Assembly (NCBI GenBank): GCA_022828595.1
Contig: JAKGHH010000001.1
Location: forward strand, 118,184,999 to 118,248,998
Direction: 5' to 3'
DNA: 64,000 bases
Source of the DNA: Nelumbo lutea
Lineage: Eukaryota > Streptophyta > Magnoliopsida > Proteales > Nelumbonaceae
Shown: in pieces, positions 47,991-57,895 of the stretch
Layout: each line of letters begins with the position of its first letter
How positions within the stretch are numbered: position 1 is the first letter of the stretch
Notes under the pieces: generated by a model
The model's database searches: none
What the model was told of the DNA's origin: nothing
What the model saw: only the letters and a program-made list of their open reading frames with translations
Made by a program: the position numbers and the translations under genes

Positions 47991-48140
47991 GAGTTCACAT
48001 CTCCGCCCCACAGCACATTCCTGTCATGTATTGAGAACATCTTCTGATGATAGTATCAGCCTTGATAATATCATCGGGAGATGTTCCTAACACATGGCAG
48101 AGATGTGTTGTGAGGCGTTGTGGGGCGGAAATGTGATCTC
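47991..48140. mobile_element. Fold-back MITE, 150 bp
   Basis: Long imperfect hairpin: left arm GTTCACATCTCCGCCCCACA, right arm TGTGGGGCGGAAATGTGATC. Central arms GAGAACATCTTCTGATGAT and ATCATCGGGAGATGTTC pair as well. The same family is seen at 61498-61930. Confidence 0.75.
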
Positions 48141-48378
48141 GTGGAACGGTGTAAGCAAGAACTTGAAGCCGGATCTGCCATAGACTTAAGGCAATAGACC
48201 CAATGAATGAACGTCACCTATTCTTTGCATAAGTGGTGGTGTTCCCATGTATACCTTAACACAGCCCACAGTTACTCTAATACCAATATTTAGTTACTTT
48301 TATTATTTATTTTTCAATTTATATAGCCCATAATTCATGAACCCAAAATTGCACGTTTTTTCTTTCCTTCCTATTTCC

Positions 48379-48651
48379 CATGGTTTTTAAAACCGACCTA
48401 GAGACCGAACCGATTAGAGGTCCGATTATTAGGTCGAATAGTCCAACTTTTGACCCGAATGGTTGACCCGTTCTGACAAAAATTTAATATTTAAAAAAAA
48501 ATAAATAATAATAAATGGTCAACGATTTGCTGACCAAAATTAATGATTTTTATGAAAAATCCGATTTTAAGGGAAACTGGAACCAGTCGCCTGACCGATT
48601 CCCAGTTTTTCCAATCCAACCATCTAGTCCAGTCTGATTTTAAAAACCATG
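48379..48651. mobile_element. hAT MITE, 273 bp
   Basis: Terminal repeats CATGGTTTTTAAAACCGACC and, at the right, CATGGTTTTTAAAATCAGACT (reverse complement). Flanks CTATTTCC (48371-48378) and CTATTTTC (48652-48659) are an 8-bp TSD with one mismatch. Confidence 0.8.
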
Positions 48652-49060
48652 CTATTTTCACTTTCATCTTTTCCTCGTTCTCTCTTCCTTAAATCCTAAT
48701 TTACTCGGTTTAGGATGAGTCTTCATTCTATTTTAATTACTAAGTAGATTTCAACAATATAAGTTAAATGGTTTGATTTATTTGAATCCGATTTTCCCCT
48801 GTTTTGGCAAAAGATAAATAATTATTATGTGAGTTTTTTTGGTAAAAAAGGATAGTCATTAAGGAAGAATAAATTATAATATGATTGTGCTAAGATTTCT
48901 GAAGCTGTTATGTGATTTGGGTAGAAATTGAAGGTAAAAGTCGTAAGAAAGAATTCGTACCAGAAATTATCGTAAACAAAACCCGTTATTAACGTGTAAA
49001 CGGGGGGCTGCAAAGTCAATATCCGTAAGCTTACAGCAGAACAAACTTTGTTTTGGATAT

Positions 49061-49980
49061 TGATGAATCAAGTTTTTGGACTTACTACCTCGTTATTTGG
49101 TCTTCTTTCAAGTGGCTGATGATTCAGAGGCCGAAATGAACTTTTGCTGGATGAGGATCAGGATGCCGAGTTGACCAAGCCGAGCTGGGGGTAGATTAGG
49201 TGCCGAGTTAACTGGGCTGAGCTAGGCAGGTTAGGTGTCGAACTGACTGGGCCGAGCTAGGCAGGTTAGATGACGAGCTGACCAGAGTGTCGAGCTGCCT
49301 ATTAGGTGCCGAACTGACCAGAGGGCCGAATTGCCTATTAGTTGCCAAGCTGACCAAAGGGCTGAGCTGCCTGGTGGCAAACTGGATTGATTGTTGAGCT
49401 TCGTAGTTCTTTAGAGACTTGTAAGGAATCAATGTCAAAGGACCCGGGGTGGCTAACCCGGCAAGGTTGCTCCGATGCTCAAGTCAGTACTCTCATAGTA
49501 GACTGCAAGCTAAAAATCACAAAGTATGAGAGCTAGAATATGCTTACTTGCCCCCCTATGCCATTGAGGTTGGTGCCTTTATATAGGCATTTTTTAGCGT
49601 GGGCTTCACGCATCGCATCCGAGATTTCCGAGAAGTCGTCTAAGTGGTCTGAGATTCCCTGAGGCAACTGCCATGCACGTTGATCACCCTCCGGATCGTT
49701 CAGCACGTGGGCCAACTTCTAAGGATCGTAGGAGTGTTAGGATATGCATGCCAAATTTGTTAGTGAGCACGTCTCGCAGGTTGCCAGGTCGGCGCCTGTG
49801 CTAGGCCGCTAGGTTGGCACCTGAGCCAGACCGCCAGGTCATGCCTGGGACAGGCCGCCAGGTGGAACACCATCAACTTAGCTAAGACAAGTTGTTGCCT
49901 AAATAGTTTCGGGTGTCGCCTACTTGTTCCGAGGTGTCATGTGTCACAATATCACTCTACGGCCAAATCCGCCCTCATCC
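49061..49980 (-). mobile_element. Tat-family solo LTR, TSD GATAT
   Basis: Starts TGATGAATCAAG and ends CCGCCCTCATCC, flanked by GATAT at 49056-49060 and 49981-49985. A minus-strand TATA box (TATATAAAG, 49585-49577) and the segment CGGGGTGGCTAACCCGGCAA with GCTCAAGTCAGTACTC (49445-49495) correspond to the family promoter and R/U5. The final base differs from the CATCA consensus, probably a point mutation. An internal minisatellite lies at 49195-49385. Confidence 0.8.
49195..49385. repeat. GC-rich minisatellite inside solo LTR
   Basis: Diverged tandem units built on TGCCGAACTGACCAGAGGGC, then CGAGCTGCCTATTAG, about 35-40 bp long. Similar in wording to the 15-bp array of the related LTR at 51752-53335. 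Confidence 0.7.
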
Positions 49981-50346
49981 GATATTATCCTAAAGAATGA
50001 GCTCAAACCAACGAACCTTTTCTACTTTCAACCTCGCAAGTAATGAAGAAGTGGTCAGAACAACGAACCTCCTCAAAAATGGTCAAGAATGGATGTCGTC
50101 GATCAGTCACACTGGTCAGCACATGGGTCGAAATCGGATTGAAGCTTCAATACCACTAGAGATTACCAAAGTTGATATTACTTTTGTCTGTGGCAATAAA
50201 ACAGAACAAGTGGCCCTCTAAATTCTTCCAAGAGTTGAACATTCAAACGATAATCTTGGTATCCAAAATAGCACCTCGATCGATTTTGATCAGTTTAAAT
50301 GAACATAACAGGGTAGAAGACCTTCCATATCGATCTGATCCAAGAA

Positions 50347-51105
50347 ATGGAACAAGTGAAGCTATTTGGAGCTTTTCCAAGCCCATTTGTTTACAGAGTA
50401 ATCTGGGCTCTGAAGCTCAAGGGTGTACAATTTGAGTACATGGAAGAGGATCTCTCCAACAAGAGTTCTTTGCTCTTGGAGTACAACCCAGTTCACAAGA
50501 AGGTTCCTGTTCTTGTACATGGTGGAGTTCCAATTGCAGAGTCCATCGTTATCCTCGAATACATCGAGGAGATATGGCCGAATGATCATCCGCTGCTGCC
50601 ACAAGATCCTTATGAGAGAGCCCAAGCTCGGTTCTGGATTAAATATCTGGAAGGCAAGGTAATTTATTTCTCACTTCTTGCACAGACTGACACACGTAGA
50701 CCACTAGGTGTTTGATTTAAAAACGTTGAGATGATCCTCTGTTTGCGTTCTTATTTTCTGATGTTTTTGGTCATGTAGCAAGCAACCTTCTTTGCAGCGT
50801 TTTGGACTGTTGGGGAAGAACAGGAGAAGGCACTCAAAGAGACGCCAGAAACGTTGAAAACCATTGAAGAGCGTGCTCTTGGAGAGAAGAAGTTTTTCGG
50901 CGGAGACAGAGTTGGAATGGTGGATATAGCATTCGGGTGGCTTGCTCACTGGATCGGACCGATGGAAGAGCTCTCAGGCGTGAAGGTGGTGGAAGCCCAT
51001 GCGTTCCCTCGCCTGTATGCATGGATGGAGAATTTCAAGGAGGTCTCAGAAATAAGAGACAACCTTGATCTCCATAGAATGTTGGCCTGTTTGAAATGTA
51101 GATAG
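50347..51105 (+). CDS. Tau-class glutathione S-transferase, slightly C-terminally truncated
   Basis: Exon 1 is 50347-50658, the intron 50659-50778 (120 bp) and exon 2 50779-51105, giving 212 residues. Ser12 lies in [17 protein letters not shown] and Glu65-Ser66 in [16 protein letters not shown]. The C-domain reads [20 protein letters not shown]. It is the closest paralogue of 62136-62930, sharing 5' flank, intron length and most codons. Near the end a 3-bp deletion (DNLPDRH in the paralogue, DNLDLH here) and a stop after LKCR remove the last helix-tail residues ([11 protein letters not shown] in the paralogue). The upstream TATAAAT of the paralogue reads TTTAAAT here. It may be weakly expressed or becoming a pseudogene. 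Confidence 0.82.
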
Positions 51106-51751
51106 AGACGATTGAGATGATGGACTAATCGCTGTAATAATGAGAAAAAAAGTCAAAATCATGGCTTCCCCTTTCTTGAAATTCTCTGCTCTCACCAGGG
51201 CTTGAGATAGTTTCGACTTTCGATGTTTATTTTTTATTTTATCCATTTTTATCATTAATAATAATAATAATTTTCAATTATAAACATTTTTGTTTATATA
51301 AAATATAATATTAAATACATAATAAACTTTTCTGCAATTTTTTATAATTGTATTTGGTTTTAATTCAAGATACGTTTTCACTTTTCACCCATCAATTGCA
51401 ACGGCTCAATCAAGAATTATCATGGTATTTCCAACGGCAAGGTAAGGCGGCAGCGGCAGCTGCAGATGCAGATACAGAGATTACCAGTGGTGAATGAAGA
51501 TCAGCCGAGGAATAATGAGTCGGCGATGGTGAGGCGGCAACAATGAAGGGACGATGAACGGATAATAGCCGGTAGGTGGCAGATAGACCTGTTCATGGGC
51601 CGGGTTGCCCAATGGTCCGGCCCGCATTTCGGTCGGGCTTGGTCATGTAATTAGGCCTATGGGCCTGACCTCGGGCCTGTTCGACTGTGTTACGGGATGT
51701 GCTCGGGATTTGTCAAAAAAGCCCAGCCCAGTCCGACTCAGCATTGTATAT

Positions 51752-53335
51752 TGATGTAACCGTTTTCGGGCATGTACCAATGCTTTGTGATGTGAAATTT
51801 TTTGGTTAAGTACCTCATTATTTGACCCGGTGGTGGTGTGCCTTAGTGATGAGCTACTTGGTGGTGAACTGCCTAGTGGCGAACTGCTTGGTGGAGAACT
51901 GCCTAGGGGCGAACTGCCTAGTGGCGAACTACCCGGTGGCGAACTGTCTAGTGGTGAATTGCTTGGTGGCGAACTGCTTGGTGGTGAGCTCCCTGGTGGT
52001 GAACTGCCTGGTGGCGAACTGCTTGGTGGCGAGCTTCCTGGTGGTGAATTGCCTAGTGGCAAACTACCTGGTGGCAAGCTCCCTGGTGGCGAACTGCTTG
52101 GTGGCGAGCTGCCTGGTGGTGAACTACCTAGTGCCGAGCTCCCTGGTGGCAAACTGCCTGGAAGAGAGCTACCTAATGGCGAACTCCCTACTAGGCGGCC
52201 GGTGACTTAGAGAATGGTGGAGCTCCCTGGTGCGGCGCAATCCGACTGCCCTCAGCATGAGGTGGTCTTCTTTCCTTTGTAGGTAGTGGGAGCTGAGGGA
52301 CCTGCGAGAACTCCCATCTTTTCCTCCTCTTTGTAGATGGCGGGAGCTAAGGGACCTGCGAGAACTCCATCTTTTCCTCCTCTTTGTAGGCGGCGGGAGC
52401 TGAGGGACCTATGAGAACTGAATCAGAGGTCCCGGGGGTATTTTCCTAGTGGGGGCTCTCCGACGCTTAAGTTAGCACTCTGATTGTAGAGAGCTTTGAA
52501 GATAATATTGGAGAAACGAGAGAGCTAGAGAGCAGGGGTTACTTCCCTTTTTTCATCCCCTTCCCCTTTGGGGGGTGAGGTCTTTATATACCGGAGTCCT
52601 CGTGGGTTAGGTGGGTGAAAAGCCTCCAAACGGTAAGACTCATCACATCCTGTCAGAACCGGGGTACGGTGGTGAACTCCTCGAGGTCGTCAGGCTGGCG
52701 CTTGTGTCAGGCGGCCAGGTCGGCGCCTGGGCCGGGTTGTCACGGCAGCGCCTGCGTCAGTCGTCAGGTCGGTGTCTGGGCCAGGTTGTCTGGTTGGAGC
52801 ATGTGTCAATCGGCGGGTTAGTGTCTAGGCCATGTCGTCAGGCAGGAGATCTTCCTGCGATACGCCAAACTACTCCTGTACCGAACTTCTCTACAAGTGG
52901 CGAGCTGCCTATAGCGAGCTGTCTGGGGGCGAACTGCCTGGGGGCAAACTCCCTGTGGCGAGTCTGCCAAACTATTTGTGGCAAGCTCTGCCGAGCTGCC
53001 TTGGCTCTTTGGCAAGCTCCCTGGTGAGCTACCGAGCTCGTGGGGTATGTATGCCGTCGAGTTTATCGGTGGGCGTCTTATGGGCGGCTTGGCCGGATCA
53101 TGTGCTAGGCTGGTCCAGGTTGCGCAGGCCGCGCGCAGGTCATGCGTGCCACGCGTCAGGCAGTGCGCAGGTCACGCAGGCCGCGCGTCAAGCCGTGCGC
53201 AGGTCGCGCCAAGCTGGCCAGACTGGTGCCCGGGTGGGTCACCAACTTCATAAGTTTGTTGGCTGGGTGTTTACCTAGTTGTCACAAGGTGTCATGTGTC
53301 ACAATTCCATTGGAGGGCCAAATCTGCCCTCATCA
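51752..53335 (-). mobile_element. Tat-family solo LTR, TSD TATAT
   Basis: Starts TGATGTAACCG and ends CTGCCCTCATCA, with TATAT at 51747-51751 and 53336-53340. It shares its last segment (GGTGTCATGTGTCACAAT, GGGCCAAATC) with 49061-49980. A minus-strand TATA box is near 52583-52592 (GTATATAAAGACC). GTGGGGGCTCTCCGACGCTT near 52450 corresponds to R/U5. Contains the 15-bp array and a GC-rich GCGCAGGTCACGC-type repeat zone (53100-53220). Confidence 0.85.
51851..52195 (+). repeat. 15-bp minisatellite, 23 copies
   Basis: Unit consensus GAACTGCCTGGTGGC, phase kept without interruption from 51851 to 52195. Because 15 is a multiple of 3, all frames stay open. One plus-strand frame reads as repeats of ELPGG/ELLGG. 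Lying inside a solo LTR, it is best taken as non-coding. Confidence 0.95.
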
Positions 53336-53443
53336 TATATTTTATAAAATATATAATATGTATGTTATATATTATATAAAATATACAAATAATATAATAT
53401 TTATTGAAATATATATATTTATAATTTAATATATACATTTTTT

Positions 53444-53989
53444 AGGGGTGTTCACGGGTCGGGTTGGGTCGGTTTATTGGGGTTTTCCCAACCGACCCGA
53501 CCTGATTGGGTTACCTGAGGTGGAAACCGAAACCAACCCACTGATAGGCCAAATCGACCTGGTCGGTTTGAGTCGGGTTGGATCGGTTTGGGTCAGTTTC
53601 GGTTTTGCTCCTGTACAAAAAGACACCTAATTGAATTCTAATTGTAATTGCCTAATGGGTTGCCTATTTGGTGTAAAAGATTATAGAAAGTTAGAAACTA
53701 AAATAGATTGCCTATTCTAATTGTAACTGCCTAATGGGTCTTCTAGTTCTAGTAGAAGACTAGTTATGGTTAAGTAAGAAACTACTCAAACTAGGAACTA
53801 CCGAACTAGTAGAAGACTAGTTCGGGTCGGGTCGGGTCGGTTTGGCTTCGGTTTTCACACAAAAAAACCGAAACCAACCCGATATATCGGTTTATATATT
53901 TGCCCAATCCGAAACCAACCGATACTGATGAAAACCCGACTGACTTGAGTTGGATCGGTCTGGGTTGGGCATTCTTATGAACAGCCCTA
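53444..53989. mobile_element. hAT MITE, TSD CATTTTTT
   Basis: Ends AGGGGTGTTCACGGGTCGG and TGAACAGCCCTA, with perfect 8-bp target duplications CATTTTTT at 53436-53443 and 53990-53997. Interior of GGGTTGGGTCGGTTT and CCAACCCGA-like arms forms partial palindromes. Confidence 0.8.
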
Positions 53990-54670
53990 CATTTTTTTTA
54001 TTTTTTCTTTATAATTTCTCTCTCTCACTCTCTCTCTCTCTCTATTCAGCCACTTCAGCAGTAGTAACAACATGGGATAAATTTCGGGTTCATGCTCAGG
54101 TCTGGACTTCGGGCTTTTTATGAGGGCCGGGCTCAAGCCCAAGTTATAGGCCCGATGGTCGGGCCGGACTCGAACTCGGGCCTTAAAAAAATCTGTTAAT
54201 ACAGAGTGAAAGCCCGACCCAACCTGGCCCATGAACAAGTCTAGTGGTAGAAGAGTTGTTCAGAGAGTAAAAGGGGCTAGGGCTTTTATATAGTTCGACT
54301 TCCCACTCGAGGTGGAGAGTTAGACGGTTAAGTAAAAATTAAAACTAAAAGACAAAATTTAAAAATTAGGGTAAATTGTATATTAGCTTGTATCATCCGA
54401 ACTTCAAAATGTGTATCCGTTGATATGTATCAATAATTTTATTTTTAAAAATATTTTTAAATAAAATAAATAGGCGGCAAGTCTAAAACCATGACAACCG
54501 CAATAATTACTCGTCTTCACAGTGGATGTTAAAAGTTAAAATTACTCGATCAGAAAGTGCACAAATATTCAGAAATAAGGCGGCAAGTCATAAGCCTGTT
54601 TTGTCTCTGGATTAGTGTGTAGTCTTGTTGTTGTCTTTTCATGGTTACCGGGGAAGGAAGAAGAAACTAA

Positions 54671-56083
54671 TCTATACTATATATAAAAGTGTGGATATAT
54701 AGTGAAAGTTTTTTTTTTGACTAAAATTATCTTTTATTTCTTTGTTTGAGAAATAGCATGAAAATCATTTTATTATATATTTAATGTCAATTTTAATAGC
54801 TATTAAAATATCCATATGTGTGTATTTAATCCATCTCTAATTGTAACTATTGAAAATGTAACTTTAACTATTACTTTCTACTATATTTAAACCCCTCTCA
54901 TTAAGTCTTACACTTAAGCTATGTTTAGTTTGAAGGAAAAAGTAGGGAAAGGAAATGAAAGCTAAGGAAAGATTTACAAATCTTGTATAGATTTTGATTC
55001 ATTTCCCTTCCTTTCCCTACCTTTTCCTTCAAACCAAACATAACCTTATTGTATTAACTCCCATTTTCTCTTATTAAATACTATATCTAAATTATTTTTC
55101 ACTAGTAAATGCTACTAATTAGATTTATGTAAATATTTTTTAATAATAAAAACACATATTTTAAAATGACTTAAAAAAAAACCATTATTTATCCAAATGG
55201 TAGTTAAGCAATTCAACCATCCAAATCAAATTGATCAACCTATGAAGTCTTAGTTAAGTAATAAAATTTTTAAAATATAAATAAATATAGAAAATTAGTA
55301 GCATTTATTTTCTTTTTCGATTCTAGATGATCAAAATGTATCCAATTTCTCAATGGTGTATCCAATTTAAATACTATCATAATTTAATTATTTCTTAATT
55401 TGATTAACAAAAATATTATTAATGCATTTCATTTAATTATTAGAAATAAAAGTTTTTTAAATAGATATAATTTAAAAAAAAATTAAAATGAGAATTTTTA
55501 TAATAGAATTTAACGTACAAAATTAGTAGCATTTTTTTATTTCTAGATGATCATAATGTATCCAAGTAATAAAATTTTTAAAATAGAAAGAAATATAGAA
55601 AACTAGTGGCATTTTTTTTAATTCTATATGATCATAATATATAAAAAAATTTTAATGGTGCATCCAATTTAATTACTATCATAATTTAATTATTTTTTTA
55701 ATTTGATTAAAATATATCATAAATATGTATAATTTAATTATATAAATAAAAACTTTTTAAATAAAAATAAAAAAATTAAATAATTTTTTTTAAAAAAATA
55801 AAAATAATAATTTTAAAATAATAAAAATAATTTATTTAAAAAAAATAAACTATTTTTTAAATTAAAATAAAATGTTTATAAATTTTATAATAGAAATAAA
55901 TATAGAAAATTAGTAGCATTTTTTCAATTCTATATGATCATAATGTATCCAATTTAATAACTATCATAATTTAATTATTTTTTAATTTGATTAATAAAAA
56001 TATCATAAATGTGTCTAATTTAACTATTACTATTATTATAATTATCTAGGGTTGCCACGTGAAAGCGTGTGCACACTTTCTAG
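54671..56083 (+). mobile_element. Helitron-like non-autonomous element
   Basis: Starts TCTATACTATATATAAAAG after an A and ends with a CACGTG/CGTGTG hairpin followed by CTAG before a T, the Helitron insertion signature (A|TC...CTRR|T). No Rep/Hel coding. The interior is AT-rich with several copies of TTCTAGATGATCATAATGTATCC. It contains the fold-back element at 54917-55048. Confidence 0.6.
54917..55048. mobile_element. Fold-back MITE, about 130 bp
   Basis: The left arm TATGTTTAGTTTGAAGGAAA then AAGTAGGGAAAGGAAATGAA pairs almost perfectly with the right arm TTCATTTCCC, CTTTCCCTACCTTTTCCTTC and AAACCAAACATA. The loop is about 40 bp. Confidence 0.85.
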
Positions 56084-57895
56084 TGTAAAGAAGTGGAATA
56101 GACTCTGCAACACAAACAAGAGACATAAGACTCATGTACTGGTCACTAGGGCAAGATTCAGGTATCCTTGAGAAGATTGATGGCATGAGATTCATCCATA
56201 CTCCTTTACACATCTTTGTATTGGTGGGACTCACACACCTCACTCTCTCTAGAAATTATTAACCTGAAGCCTTCATTTGCTAGAAAGATAAACAAAAATG
56301 GACTTAACTTATCCACCTATGTATCTAATCAAGAAGTATCCCTATCTCCCATGTATTGATTGCGTCAATTTTTCCCATTTTCTTTTATTTAAATTTAAAA
56401 AATAAATATAGAAAGAAAAGAAAATAGAGTTCAAGATGAATAGGCATAACAGAGGGTGAAACAAAGAGAAACGGAGATTTTTATAAAAATTTTAAAATAA
56501 AAATTAAAATTTGTATAATAGAATTTAACATAGAAAATTAGTAGCATTTTTTTTTCAACTCTAGATTATCATAATGTATCGAAGTAAATTTTTTTAAATA
56601 GAAATAAATATAGACAATTAGTAGCAGCTATTTTTTTAGTTCTAGATGATCATAATGTTTCCAAAATTTTCAATGGTGTATCCAATTTAATTACTATCAT
56701 AATTTAATTATTTTTTAATTTGATAAAATAAAAATATCATAAATGTGTCTAATTTATGTATTATAAATAAAAGATTTTAAATAGAAATAAAAAGTTTAAA
56801 AATAAATTTTTTAAAGAATTAAAATAAATTTTATAATAGAAATAAATATACTAAATTAGTATTTTTTTAATTCTAGATGATCATAATATATCCAAAATTT
56901 TCAATAATGTATCTAATTTAATTACCATCATAATTTAATTATTTTTTATTTGATTAATAAAAAATATCATAAATGAGTCTAATTTAATTATTACTATTAT
57001 CATCACTGTTTAGAATTGGCACGTGCAAAGCATGTGCACGCTTACTAGTAGATAGAAATGGGATAGACTCTACAGCTCAAGCAAGAGACACAAGACCCAT
57101 GTACCAATCACTAAGGCAAGGCTCAAATATCCTTGAGAAGATTATTGGCATGTGGTTCGTCCATACTCCATTACAGATCTCTGTATTGGTTGGACTCACA
57201 CACTTCACTCTTTAAAAATTATAAAGTTGAAGCCTTCATTTGCTAGAAAGATAAACACAAATGGGCTTAGTCCTATCCACATGCATCTAATCAAGAAGTA
57301 TCCTTGTCTCCCATGTATCGATTGCATCAATTTATCCACTTTTGTTTTGTTTAACTTTAAAAAGTAAATATAGAAAGAAAAGAAAATAGAGTTCAAGATG
57401 AAGAGACATAACAGACATAGCAACAAAGAGTAACAGAGATTTTTATAAAGAGTAACAGAGAATTTTATAAAAATTTTAAAATAAAAATTAAAGTAAAAGG
57501 TTAACAAATTTAAAATAAAAAATTTTATAATAGAATTTAACATAGAAAATTAGTAGAATTTTTTTTCGGTTCTAGATTATCATAATGTATCCAAGTAATA
57601 AAATTTTTAAAATAGAAACGAAGATAGAAAATTAGTAGCCTTTATTTTTTTCAGTTCTAGATGATCATAATGTTTTCAAAATTTTCAATGGGGTATCCAA
57701 TTTAATTACTATCATAATTTAATTAATAAAAATATCATAAATGTGTCTAATTTAATTATTAAAAATAAAACTTTTTAAATATAAATAAAAAGTTTAAAAA
57801 TAAAATTAAAAAAAATATAATAAAAATAAATATATAAAATTAATAGGGTTTTTTTTCAATTCTATATGATCATAATGTATCCAATTTAATTACCA
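56084..57895 (+). repeat. Tandem duplication of Helitron end plus flank, about 965-bp period
   Basis: The flank after the Helitron end (AGAGACATAAGACTCATGTA, TATCCTTGAGAAGATTGATGG, TCAAGAAGTATCCCTATCTC) repeats about 965 bp later. A second Helitron-type end lies at 57020-57048 (hairpin GCACGTGC-AAA-GCATGTGC, then CTAG|T). A third AT-rich partial unit follows to about 57895. The string AAATTAGTAGCATTTTTTT with GATGATCATAATGTATCC recurs throughout. No gene. Confidence 0.65.

Larger units (their letters stand above)
51584..54243. mobile_element. hAT-type element carrying two nested insertions
   Basis: Ends TAGACCTGTTCATGGGCCGG and, at the right (reverse complement), TAGACTTGTTCATGGGCCAG. Flanks GTGGCAGA (51576-51583) and GTGGTAGA (54244-54251) give an 8-bp TSD with one transition. 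Removing the solo LTR (51752-53335) and the MITE (53444-53989) leaves a non-coding element of about 0.5 kb rich in GGGCCGGGTTGGG-like strings. A CT microsatellite is at 54017-54043. Confidence 0.75.

Noticed and set aside
51830..52210. Protein-coding gene with ELPGG pentapeptide repeats
   Set aside because: The frame is open only because the 15-bp minisatellite is in phase. It lies inside a solo LTR with TSD, and the opposite strand is equally open.
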